Below, in pieces: positions 50,071-61,576 of a stretch of DNA of 64,000 nt. A program made the translations under genes and the position numbers. The stretch spans positions 2,327,501 through 2,391,500 of the forward strand of contig JACCIC010000036.1 in assembly GCA_018907035.1 (NCBI GenBank). The letters are read 5' to 3'. Numbering within the stretch: position 1 is the stretch's first letter; each line of letters opens with the position of its first letter. Below the pieces are notes generated by a model. That model saw only the letters and a list, made by a program, of their open reading frames with translations. It was not told the origin of the DNA and searched no databases. This DNA is from Sycobia sp. Sy_11. Its lineage: Eukaryota; Arthropoda; Insecta; Hymenoptera; Epichrysomallidae.

Positions 50071-51290
50071 AAAAACATTTTTGTGCCTTAAATGTTGAAA
50101 GCTGTTAAAAACAAAATTAATGGGTAGCTATATTGATTTACTACAAAGCAATCGATATAGTAAAGTGTCAATTAACGTGCTTATTAGGAAGTACGCTAAA
50201 CGATTTAGTAAATAGCTGGGTAAAAGGCCTTGTTAAATTATTTTCAACAATTCTAGAAAAGCTATTCTTCAGACAGAAACTGAAGGTCAAATATAATATT
50301 ATAATATTGCAACCTATTTATCCAAATATTTTATTTTTTCTATGCTAATGATGCCTTAAAATATTAGGTATATTTAATTATACAGAGACATAATTGACTG
50401 TAATTAACATTTTAAGGCACATAGAGGTAACTTTATACGGGACCATTACTTGTACAAATTAATTATAAACAAGTATTAGTAAATAAAATTAAATCTCTTG
50501 ATTTAAATCTATTATCATAAAATACGTAGTATATAAATATAAAAGCTTCACACTTAAATAAGCTTTACAACTTTCTGTTACGTGCGCTGGCGACTTTAGT
50601 GTCGGTAAAAATCGGCGATGAGGACGAGTTAGAAAGAAACGAACGAAAGTTCCCAAGTTTGATTTCCGGCCGAGAAAGTCCATGCGATGCTCGTTTTTCC
50701 CAAAAACACATCATTTATTTATTTATCTAATTTAATTATCCACGTAATCTTCTCAGATTATCTTATACAGTAATTATAATTTTGTACATTAGCTAGACAC
50801 TGATTATAAAAGAAAACAGGTGCATGCGCAATTAGTATAAATGATACTTTAAATTACTAAGTAATCGTGAAAATCAATAAATAATTAATGATATTTACAA
50901 CTTAATAAATATTTTTTTGGAAAACATCGAAAATTGAATAAAATTTTAATCAACAAATATACCTCTACTTATGCTTTTATTTTAATTTCATCCGTAAAAA
51001 ATATCTTTCAAACTTACGGTATATCTAAACATAATAGGTCAAGGCAAGATATTCAAAAAGTTCCACAATATTTATTTAACAAAAAACTGGAAATATTCTA
51101 CAATAGCTTGTAAGGCACGTGTGAGTATTATTATTACCCTAAGAAAAACTTCCATAAAAAAGTAACATTACTCAACTAATAATAGACTATATACAGTACT
51201 GCCGTTAAAAAAGATTGGGCCTCCCGGCGATACGTTTCTTGGGGTCCGCCTAAGGAATTGAATGTTAAAAAAAAATTAAAAATCTTTACT
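50071..51290. other. Spacer with one tRNA-like patch
   Basis: Mostly AT-rich. At 50575-50690 a GC-richer patch has a gcgctggcgactttagtgtc segment and an agtttgatttccggcc segment resembling A- and B-boxes, so it may be a diverged SINE. The minus-strand frame across it (50489-50683) has no known motif. Confidence 0.35.
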
Positions 51291-51291
51291 T

Positions 51292-51425
51292 AAATAATTA
51301 ATGATAATTATTACAGCGGTGCTAGTGTCAATCGGCCGAGACCGGAATTTGTACTCGGATCACCAAGTTACTAGTCCTTCGCTCTAGCAATCGAGCCATA
51401 TAAAATAATTAATGATAATTATTAC
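51292..51425 (-). repeat. Head-only tRNA-derived SINE, copy B, with 23-bp target duplication
   Basis: The insert is 51315-51402 (88 bp) and contains only the tRNA-like head (A-box region ggctcgattgctagagcg, B-box-like gagtacaaattcc). It is flanked by perfect 23-bp direct repeats at 51292-51314 and 51403-51425. The tail seen in copies A and C is missing. The head shares the variant bases of copy C (gagtacaaattccggtctcg), so B and C are one subfamily. Confidence 0.9.
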
Positions 51426-51429
51426 CTGT

Positions 51430-52340
51430 ACTGCTTGTATTTATTATTAATAATACCATAATTATGTAATGTTTAATATCTTTATTTGAAACCGTATTTT
51501 GTATTTATCATAAGTTGTTTTTTATCCTCGGTTCAAACTTGTGTAACGATCTAATGTTTGTCTTCTTGTCGACTTGTCTACGATTTTTAATTTTCACATT
51601 TATTATTATTATTATTATTTTATGTATGAAATATTATTGAGACTAAATTATAGATTTTTTTTATTATACTTGTTTTTTATTTCGACGATTTTAAAACTTA
51701 TGATTACTTAATGAGTTATTACGTCCGCTGATATAATGATCGTTCTTCTTTAAAAATTGATTACAACAAACTCTTGTTTTCATTTATATCAGCGACGTTC
51801 TTCTTCTGATAAAAAGGTCTTTTCAAGTCGTATTATTTAATTAAAAATTTGACGATGAATTCAAATAAGGAGCGAGTCTTAAAATTATAAAACAATATCG
51901 ATAATATAAAGTGAAAATTAATATAATTATATTTGAGCCTATGAGATAAAAGTTGATCGTCAGTCGTAGAGTAAATGAGTTGTAGCGGAACTATTCAAGG
52001 CAGCAGCATACTTAGAACCCTTGGCCTAGATCACTCCAGGCCCATATTCAAAAAGGCACTGAGTATACATGTAATTTTTTTAAAAGAAATCATATTGACA
52101 TTAATGAATGGAATTTATATGTAATAACAGAGATTCTCCAAATTAATAAACTTTTCCAATTTTTCTTTATTTGAAAGAACGCTTATATAGGAAAATCAAT
52201 GTTTAAAATGTACAAAATTCGATATTACTGGTATTTGAAGATTGACGAAGATTGTTATAAAAGGAATAATTAATCAGTAAAATTACTCCACAGGAACTGG
52301 TTGAATAATTGCTTCTAGAATCCTCTCACTTTGGTCCCTC
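51430..52340. other. AT-rich spacer, no gene seen
   Basis: Only a short ATT repeat (51600-51620). No gene recognised. Confidence 0.5.

Positions 52341-52344
<4 letters not shown>

Positions 52345-52398
<54 letters not shown>
52345..52398. repeat. (TA)n microsatellite
   Basis: Pure AT tract. Confidence 0.95.
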
Positions 52399-52401
<3 letters not shown>

Positions 52402-53777
52402 AGTAAAGGTTAAGTTAATATCTACACATAAATTTGAAATCTCTGTACATTAGATATGCGTATAATATATCTAAAGCTTGTATAGATTTAGATTTGTCAA
52501 CGAAGCACGTGCGAAGTGTGACGCGGAACGTTACATTAGTCGATATGTCATGAATACGTACTGATAATTAGAATCACCTAATGTGTCATCATTCAGAATG
52601 GCATTTAATGCAGCTAATAATAGACGTATCATATAAACGTCTACTTCTATATATGATATAAAATATAGCATTAGCTTGTCCCTCCCCCATATTCCTGTAT
52701 TAATATATATAACATATAAATATCGAATTAATTATATTTATGAATCGAATCAATGATATAATGTATATGTATGAATAACAGTTGATAAATTTAATATTAT
52801 TGTTTTAAGATAAGTATTATTATGAAAAATTATCTGAATATATCAATCATTAGATTATCTTTTTTTTAACTAATCTTTTTGGATTTTGTATTCGCATACG
52901 CCGCGGTAGAATAAATTTAATATTACTGCGCATTCTTCAAACTATATTTTCATTTTCTCGACTTCCTGAATTTCCACGATTGCATAAAATAATTGCTCAA
53001 AATGTAAAGTAAAACAAATCACGAGCGAAAGTTGAACGTTATATAACTATATAGAATTTTAATGAAAACCTACTGATTTTGCATGTCGATGGTCAAGGAT
53101 TACTTATTGGGATTTACATTCGCGCTTACATCATTCTAATTTCTAACACTAGTAAGCGGCAGAGCATTTACTATATTTTTTTTTTTTTTTTCAAAGAAAA
53201 AAAAAGAATAGAGAACAATTTGCAAAGAATTCTGCAAAGGACTTGGCAGATAATTTTCAAATAAATGATTCCACAATTGATTAAAACCTGTTTTTACAAT
53301 AGAAATTTAATAAAAATATTTTCATCATCAATTTTAATTATTGTTCGTTGCTTTGGATGTTGTACAAGGTATTTTGACCTTACCGATTTTTATAATAAAG
53401 AAAAGAATAAAATTCAAAACTAAATGTTTGCTTATGTAAAAAAAAGATTGCAAGCATTAAAAATCATTAGGAATTTGAGAAAGTAATATATTTTTCAATC
53501 CACTTACATGAACTCGTTGAATGCTCGACAATACGCTCCAATTGAGTTCCATTAGCTGTTGGCTGATCTGCAAAAAAGCAATAATAGAAGTTATTTTCAA
53601 AAATGGAAAGCAGCATATATATACATATATACATATACAAGACCGTGCGAGAGATTAACTGGCAGCGATCTTGTTTCATTAAATTGACTTCCTATGAATG
53701 TTCGATCTATAATTTTCGAGCACATCATTCAATAGAGCATCCGGGGAAGTGATCATAAATTATGAAATTCAAATACG
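52399..53777. other. AT-rich spacer, no gene seen
   Basis: No exon recognised. The minus-strand frame at 53467-53679 has no motif. Confidence 0.5.
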
Positions 53778-53786
53778 ATATATATG

Positions 53787-53840
<54 letters not shown>
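53778..53840. repeat. (TA)n microsatellite
   Basis: TA tract with two TG interruptions at its start. Confidence 0.95.
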
Positions 53841-53842
<2 letters not shown>

Positions 53843-53979
53843 CATAAGAATATACAGGACTTATATTGATGAGCTTCGCGTCGCTAAAAAACACATTCAC
53901 GTGTGTATATGTGCGCGCGCGCACGCGCACGTACGTTTATGTAGCGGGAAATCTGCTTGATGGTATATTTATATCGATC

Positions 53980-53981
<2 letters not shown>

Positions 53982-54020
<39 letters not shown>
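53982..54020. repeat. (TA)n microsatellite, after a (GC)n run
   Basis: A short alternating GC/AC run at 53909-53932 precedes the TA tract. Confidence 0.9.
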
Positions 54021-54024
<4 letters not shown>

Positions 54025-54950
54025 TATATAGAGAGAGACCCGCCCCTTATATAGGTATCTGTATCCCAGCCACGATCGATCCTGCCAAAATTTCTCATCG
54101 GGCAACTTGTATTTCTCGCAGCCCCCACAGGAAGTGTCGACCCTTTTTTCTGTTAATCCAGAATGGGCCTAGAGATCGTGTAAAGAAAACCATCGTCGAA
54201 ACAGTTCGAAAAATGAGCGATAAAAACAAAAAATATGTTCGAACGATTATGTAATTTATGATTGTTTAATGTTTGTAAATCCGCTTTTTATAAATAATAA
54301 GAATTTTCGCTCGCGGAATTTGGAATATTAAGTTTCATTTATTAAACAATAAAAATAATCTCATTATACCGTGTATTGCATATGGGATTCGCATTCTTAT
54401 GAATACGTCTTTGCCTACTCGTAAAAGGAGATGAGGGACCGCATGCCGCTCAGTTGATTTCGAATTATCGAATCGTCTAGTACTTGAACCTCAGTCGTCT
54501 ATACCTACTCATTTCCTTATTCTGCTGAAGCTGCTAAGACGAATTCAGAGAAATTCACGCTGACGCTCCAATCTCCGCGAGATTCGAGCGTCCCAACGCT
54601 CTAGTCTCTAAGACAGCAATTTTCCGTGCGAATCGAATACTCGCTACACACGGCGTGTGATACATATACAGTGAATCACGCAGTGCTTTCGCACCTTCAA
54701 TCCCATTTGTCTTTTATGCCACAAAGATTTTACTCTTTCATATAAGCCAATAAACAGCAATTATCAATTGAATAAATTTCGGTATTTTTTAAACAAAGAT
54801 CTATTTTTCTCAATTCATCTTTTGCACCATATTTTTTATACATTATAAATCATTATATATTTTTTATATTTATGTATATTTATGTATTCTTATATTTCGT
54901 TTTAGCATTAATCTTAAGCTACTACTTAGAACAAGAGAAAAACAAAAACA
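54021..54950. other. Mixed-composition spacer, no gene seen
   Basis: A GC-richer patch at 54400-54680 precedes AT-rich sequence. No open frame of note. Confidence 0.45.
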
Positions 54951-55142
54951 GGTCTACGATGACTCGATTGCTAGAGCGAAGGACTAGTAACTTGGTGATC
55001 CGAGTACAAATTCCGGTCTCGGCCGATTGACACTAGCACCGCTGTAATAATTTACATGTGCTTTGTTTACAAACACATCGTAGACCTCCGTCGCTGATCA
55101 GCATCAATACTTGGAAGCATAAATAGAGCGACGTTAAATAAC
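54951..55142 (+). repeat. tRNA-derived SINE, copy C
   Basis: Starts ggtctacgatgactcgattg. It has the D-stem-like and B-box-like (gagtacaaattcc) elements, then the tail with tttacatgtgctttg, ttacaaacacatcgtagacc and gcataaatagagcgacg. A ggtctacgatg near the start and its reverse complement (catcgtagacc, about 55077-55087) are present within the element, as in copy A. Confidence 0.88.
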
Positions 55143-55778
55143 GATTTGATTGCAGAATCGTATTCAGAAACCCTAAAAAAACTTAGAGAAACATTTTTCA
55201 GGTTTAGAAAATCTTCGAAACGCTTTTTACTAAAAAGAAAAAAATTACCATGTGAATTATAGTACCGGGCCAGGATGACACCTGGAGGCGTCATGCTCCG
55301 AACTGCCATAGACTTGGCCTTAGCTTATTCTTTTGTGTATGGCCCACATAAAACTCACTTTTTGTAGAAAAACGGAGCTTTTGAAATTTCTGAAATCCTG
55401 GCATTCTTAAGGTTAATCGAATCTTCCCCATTCAATCCATAAAAAGGTATAGGTGATAAATAAAGTTATTAAATAGACGCACGGTCTATAATGCTCCGAT
55501 ATCATCAGACAAGAGAGATAGAAATCTATAATATGTATGTGTAAAAAGAAAAGAGAGATGCAAAACCCAACTACCATCGAAACTTTACGATTCATTGCAT
55601 ACATCGTTAAACACGGGAATTTTGAGGACAAGTATGCATCCAACGCGCGACTGTAGCCTTCGACAAAAAAAAGAGAAATAGAGAGAAAGTGTAGGGGGCA
55701 GAGGGAAAAAGAGATAGATAGATAGATAGAACACCTGGTCATCAATGGATGAAACCCCATCGATGAGGAACTGACTCT

Positions 55779-55782
<4 letters not shown>
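55143..55782. other. Spacer with a (GATA)n repeat, no gene seen
   Basis: A short GATA repeat lies at about 55712-55731. The minus-strand frame at 55413-55760 is low complexity and not called. Confidence 0.45.
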
Positions 55783-55819
<37 letters not shown>

Positions 55820-55866
55820 CTATATATATATATATATATATAATAACTATATATATATATATATAA

Positions 55867-55904
<38 letters not shown>
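55783..55904. repeat. Interrupted (TA)n array with AAC spacers
   Basis: Four TA blocks separated by taac or taataac, giving a higher-order pattern. It adjoins the 5' end of the R1-like element. Confidence 0.92.
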
Positions 55905-55906
<2 letters not shown>

Positions 55907-56100
55907 CATCCAGACACACACATGCACACACACACCCAAGTGTGGAGTTTTGTTGCTTTCTCCCCTCTGGCACCTCCCCAGGTTGCAGATAGGGGGTGGC
56001 TCGCTACAATTTGTAGAGGGCACTGAGGAAATAAAATACTCAGGGCGGACAGAAAAAGCTAATAGGGAGGGCCTCCCGAACTTAAGGCAAATTATGATTA

Positions 56101-57459
56101 ATGTTTGGTATAAAAAAGGATATACCCCAGGGAGTAACCCCGGCAAGACCGGTCAATCTCCTCACCGATTCCGATAAAGTGCAAGCCTCTATGGTCGGTG
56201 GTAGCCCCTCGGATTCTGGGGAGGGCAAATCAAACATCATCATAGACAGTACATTGAGTACTAAAGGAGATGTCATGATGGATCAAGAAATGACGGATCG
56301 AGAAATCTCCATCACGCGCAGAAACAATCATTTGGAGCGACTTGGTGAGAAGATTAACCAACTATTGGATTTTGTTAAAGATAGGCATAACGTGCATAAG
56401 ACCATTAAGGATCTTGCTCGTTCTATTAATGCCTCATACAAATGCATCAGTATGGCAGAGGATGATCTGTTGCAGTATCACTCATGGAGTGATGACTCAG
56501 ACTACGCCGACTCTACGCTCTGATACCAAACGAAGCGCAGCCGAAGGGATGGATTCCACTCCTAAAACAGTAGGAGGCAAAAGGACGAAAGAACCATCAC
56601 TGGGCTTAAGGAGACCACCAGAGTCGGTTGAAGTACTTACAGGGAAGTCTGAGGCCAAAGAAAATCAATGGCAGACCATCAAGCGCAAGAAGCCCATAGG
56701 TAAAGATAAAGAATTACCTAGTGCACGCAGGCTTAATGGACGAAATAGACATAATTCCATTTTGATTCAGGCCAATGAAGGAGTTGCATAGGTGGAGGTA
56801 CTGCGTCAAATAAAGAATGACCCGAAGTTATCTCATGTGAAGAATGAGGTTAACAGGATACGCAGAAATGTAAGCGGTGCCCTTGTACTTCAGTTAGAAC
56901 GGACAGCCAACGATGCACATGAGTTGGCTCGCATTGTTGAAACTAAGGTTGGCCATAGCGCATCCACTTCGATCCTGATTAATCTTATTACTTTGGAGAT
57001 TAAAGATATAGATGAGGTCACTACAAAGGATGAAGTATTAGAGGCTCTGAAAACACACCTCGAACTAAAGGAGACTAACATGCTAATCGCTCGTTCCTTG
57101 CGGCAACCTTATGGGGGTACTCAGACGGCGGTGGTGTCTGCACCATATAGCCACGCAGCTGAGTTACTACGTGCAGGGCATGTTCGAATCGGATGGGTCT
57201 GCTGCAGAGTTCGAAAAAAACAGAAATAAAGCGCTACTTCAGGTATTGGCAGACTGGCCATTTAGCGGCCGTGTGCTCGGGCCCTGACAGAACTAAACTT
57301 TGCAGGCACTGTGGTGGAAAAGACCATCTATCCAAGCTGTGTGTAAACGAGCCCTGCTATTTACTCTGTAAATGTGAAGGAAAAAAGGAGATTAACCATC
57401 CAGCATACAGCTATAAGTGCCCGATCACTGTGAAGTTTTTAAACAGACATAAAACATGA
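56101..57459 (+). pseudogene. R1-like ORF1 (Gag), frameshifted
   Basis: The start ATG at 56101 gives a reading frame to about 56520. A frameshift continues it in another frame (56342-56791) through an in-frame TAG at 56789, then on to about 57220. A further frameshift lies at a run of seven A (about 57207), where VCCRVR continues in another frame as KKTEIKRYFRYWQTGHLAAVC. The N-terminal part is acidic and coiled-coil-like. The C-terminal part has zinc knuckles: the first has lost Cys (RYFRYWQTGH), the second is intact (CRHCGGKDHLSKLC) and a third is partial. The product would bind the element's RNA. This copy is non-functional. Confidence 0.88.
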
Positions 57460-59937
57460 GAATACTCCAACTGAATACCAACCATTGCGTAGCGGCTCAT
57501 GACCTGCTGAAACAGACAATAAAGGAGCTAAGAATAGACATTGTTGTAATCTCCGAACCACATTGTGACAGAGAAAGACCACAGCGCTGGATAAGTGACA
57601 CAAGCAATAGAGATGCCCTCTGGATTGGTTAAAATAGGCAAGTACTAAAGCAGTCGAGTCATCGGAGCGAATTGATATCCTGGGCTAAAATACAAGAAAT
57701 ATACGTCTTTAGTGTATTAATTAAATTAGTTATGAAGCTATGGACAAGAAACCATTATTAATCGCTGGCGATTTTAACGCGTGGTCCACAGCCTGGGGAA
57801 GCGCTTCAACAAATAACAGAGGTAGTATGCTGCTTAATGGCCTTAATAAGGGATTAAGATTATAAGAGATTTGAATCCACTTTCGTTAGGGGAGATAAAC
57901 AATCAGTCATTGATGTAACATTCGCCAGTGATGACTTGATTCAGCTGATCCTTAATTGGAGAGTAAGTGACCTTTACACCCACAGTGATCACAGGGCGAT
58001 CTTGTACGAGATTGCAGAGATGAAAGTAAAGAACAAGTGCAATGAGTGGATGCCACACGGAAATGGAACATCAGATCGCTAGACTGTGAAGTGTTCGCCA
58101 CTATAATATCAGAAGAGCGTTTAGAATATGGTGCACCAGGCCATTTGGCAAATGCACTCATGAAGCATATCTCTGAATCATGCAATGCATCGATGACTAG
58201 GACTAAGAGCGGATTTAAACATCGCCAATCTGTCTACTCGTGGACAAATGAAATTGCAAAATTGCGCAAACAATGTCATCGCGCACGTAGACTTGCCCAA
58301 AGAGCTCGCACCCATCCTGATACGTTTAATAGTTTATTTAAAGAAGCACAAAGAGCGCTTGTCAAGGCCATTAAGGCAAGCAAGCGTCGATGCTGGCTTG
58401 AACTGTGTGCAGAGGTCAACAATGACTTATGGGGATGACCATACAAAACAGTCAGGGCACGATGGAGTAGGGCACCAATACAACCTACTAGCACGGTATT
58501 GATTGATAAGATTGTTTCCGCTCTCTTTCCCAATGACATCCATGAGACTGTACTGCGCACGCAACACTCGGACGATATACCTCCTATAACAGAAATGGAG
58601 CTACATAATGCTTACGCTAAGATTAGAGACAATGCTGACCCTGGCCCTGATGGTATCCCTAATGCTCCAGTTAAGTTGGCGATACAGAAGAATCCATCTA
58701 TATTACTAAAAGTATATAATGCTTGTCTTCTTGAGGGTATTTTTCCTGATTGCTGGAAAACTCAAGGGTTAGTCCTGTTACATAAAGGCAATAAGCCACT
58801 TGATGATCCGTCATCATACAGGCCATTGTGTATGCTTGATACGGTAGGTAAAATATTTCAAAAAATAATATGTAGCCGACTGGAAGCATTTACTGAAGGA
58901 TTGTACGGCTTATCCTCACGACAATTTGGATTTCGGAAATCAAAATCCACAGTCGATGCCATTAAACTGGTAGTGTGTACCGCAAGAAATGCAATCAGTG
59001 GTAAGAGATGGAAGGGTGGTACTAAACAGTATTGTGCCATTGTCGCTCTAGATGTCAAGAATGCCTTTAATTCAGCGCGCTAGTCTTCCATTATGAATTC
59101 TTTTAAAGAGTTCGGAGTACCTGGTTATTTACAGAATGTCGTGACCAGCTACTTTGAGAATAGGATAATATTATACCGAACGGATGAAGGCATTGTATCG
59201 TATAAGGTTACGGCGGGAGTCCCCCAGGGCTCGGTTATGGGACCTATATTGTGGAATATTATGTATGATGGCGTGTTGAGGATTCCACAACTGCCTGGTT
59301 CAATAACAGTAGGGTACGTCGACGATATCGCTCTAGTAATGACGGCTAAGACCCTCGATGAACTCACTGAAAATGCCAATTAGGCAATCAGGAACATCAA
59401 TAGATGGATTAAGTCGGCTGGTCAACAATTAGCGGAGCACAAGACAGAAGTAGTTCTTGTCAGCAGTCGTAAGAAGATAGATAGTATTACTCTTAAAGTT
59501 GGTAGCTGCCGCATTAGTTCTGCGCCATCTTTACGATACTTGGGTGTACAGCTTGATGCCAGATTAAACTTCAAAGAGCATCTAAAGATATCTGGCGAAA
59601 AAGCGCAACGAGTTTCAGCTGCCTTGTGTCGACTCATGCCTAACATTAGTGGCCCACGCCCACCCCAGAGGAAGCTATTAGCTTATGTTGTTAATTCTAT
59701 CAGCATGTATGCAGCGTCAATCTGGCATCATGCATGTGGAATTAAATCGTATTGTGAGCTGGCCATTGCGACCCGTCGCCGCTCCTGTATACGTATTATT
59801 AGTGGCTACACGACAGTATCCACCGACAGTGCTCGGGTACTTGCCGGAATTCTTCCTTTCGATTTAGCTGCAGATGAACTGGCTAGGCTGCACAACATAT
59901 GTAAGGCCGCAGTGGATTCTCTACAAGGTGCTAAAAA
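57456..59937 (+). pseudogene. R1-like ORF2 (endonuclease and reverse transcriptase), broken
   Basis: The ATG at 57456 opens the APE-like endonuclease (MRILQLNTNH, VVISEPH), which stops at TAA 57630. In other frames come IAGDFNAWSTAWG, stopping at TAA 57863, and later THSDHRAIL, so the two conserved endonuclease blocks survive but are out of frame. From about 58046 one frame runs to the end through three nonsense codons: TGA at 58436 and TAG at 59081 and 59381. It contains the reverse transcriptase landmarks DPGPDGIPN, SSYRPLCML, FGFRKSKST, ALDVKNAFNSA (motif A), AGVPQGSVMGPILW (motif B) and YVDDIAL (motif C, Asp pair at 59321-59326), then RYLGVQLD. The thumb and C-terminal region ends at LQGAKN before the CT tract. 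Confidence 0.92.
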
Positions 59938-60039
<102 letters not shown>

Positions 60040-61372
60040 TTAAATTCTAAGGCCACTGAGCTATAGCAGATTATACGACGCGCGAGCTCGATAAGTACGT
60101 CTGATTTATTTATCGCGAGTGCAGCACCGTAATCGCGGAGAAGTATAGTATGACGTTTAGCGAGCGACAGAAGCAAGTGCAGGCGCTGCAGTGCTTCCAT
60201 TTTCGACTTTTGAAAATCGTATTTATGATCTATATAAGCATTCGGTTATCACGATTATGCATACATGATAGTATATGTGTAGGGAAGTAATTGATCCCTA
60301 ATTTTATATGAGAGGAGATGATTCTTAAACTTTCTATCATAAAACTGTAAATGCCTTTTTTCCGGAAACGTTTTTTGGCATAGTTTTTTGACATGTTTGA
60401 CATGATTTGTCGTAAGATACTATCATAAATTTTAATTAAGTTAAACTTCTTTGTAGAATAATTTACGATCAAGAATAAAAGTTGCAAAATATTAAAGTTT
60501 CAATATTTGAATTCTCTTTTTGAATTTCAATTAGGGCATCTCATACAAAAGCCGCAAATCTATACTTTAGGAATGCCGTTTATTCTCGGAGTCTCTGCCT
60601 AAACTTAATAAAAAAAAACTGTGAACTAGTTCGTAATATACATAACTCCATGAATTCATGTAGCGTTACTAGCCCAAGTTATATTGAACATACAAAAAAA
60701 CTTAATGATAATTGTAAAGTATGAAAAGTTAAAATCAATAAAATAAATTTCACTATTAAAAAAATTCTTTTTTAAAAATATAATCGTTGATTATATTGGT
60801 TAGTTTATAATTGGGCTGGGACTCTAGCTCATACGTTAAAATATTCAAATATCCAATCCTAATTTTTGTGAATATCTTCGAAATTACAAAACCATATAAA
60901 AACGCGTATTTTTTTATACAAAATTGGCAATCTTTTTCAGGAATCCGCCATTCTGCCGCTATGTAATATTTTCATATATCCTTTATTATCATAGTACATA
61001 AAAGCGTTTATTTCAATGTTCTGCAGCCATGTTCTGTTATAAATATTTTGACGCTGCCTAAAATGGCAGTGTATATGTCAGTTCTAAATATATATATTAA
61101 AACAATATTTGGTATACAGATAAATAAAAGAAATCAGATGAATACTCAAATTCTATAAAATTTTACTCGAATAGTTTTGTTTTGTTCAATCGGAAAAATT
61201 CTATCCCCTTTCACATCTAAGAAAATAATGACCCTCTGCATTAAAAAAAAACTTTAATATTTCTATAGTCTAATGGTCTGTCTTAATGTCGAATACTGTA
61301 GATTTAAATGTGAATATAAAGATGTCTGATTTGGAAAGTTTAAGTTGGAATGTCAGATAATTCTGTTCACAG
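60040..61372. other. Spacer, no gene seen
   Basis: A GC-richer stretch at 60050-60200 has no match to the expected retrotransposon C-terminus. The rest is AT-rich. Confidence 0.5.
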
Positions 61373-61576
61373 TTTAGTTCCTGAGGATGAACCGTAGCTG
61401 TTTGAAATGTCAGACACCAAAGTATAAAATAAAGTGGTGGGAACAGTCAGATTGTCCTTTACTAACATAGAATATTGCTTTTATTATTTTTGTTTTATTT
61501 TATTTTATTATTATTTTATTTTATTACTTTTAATTTTTAATCTAACTTATTTTTAGTAATAACTATTATTTCAGAT
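61373..61576 (+). repeat. Dispersed repeat copy 3, with hammerhead-like core
   Basis: Shares with the copy at 4144 the tgaggatgaacc.tagc segment, gtggtggga.cagtcag.ttgtccttt, the (TTTTA)n stretch, taatttttaatctaactt and atttcagatt. Here the CTGAGGA core (61381-61387) fits the hammerhead CUGANGA consensus exactly, but the following stem is weakened and GAAACGTC has become GAAATGTC. It lacks the caaggacag end. Confidence 0.65.

Larger units (their letters stand above)
55905..59937 (+). mobile_element. R1-clade non-LTR retrotransposon, degenerate and 3'-truncated
   Basis: About 4 kb on the + strand in R1-clade order: a 5' leader, a Gag-like ORF1 with zinc knuckles, then an ORF2 with APE-type endonuclease and reverse transcriptase. 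The ORF1 stop and ORF2 start overlap as ATGA at 57456-57459, a compact arrangement typical of this clade. The copy ends abruptly inside the ORF2 C-terminal region at a (CT)n tract. No C-terminal zinc finger, 3' UTR or poly(A) follows. There are at least two frameshifts and one stop in ORF1, and at least three frameshifts and five nonsense codons in ORF2. R1-clade elements often target rDNA or telomeric repeats, but no such target is visible here. Confidence 0.9.

Noticed and set aside
55782..56146. Minus-strand frame of 99 codons at the start of the retrotransposon
   Set aside because: Half is Ile-Tyr repeat and the rest is antisense to the R1-like leader.
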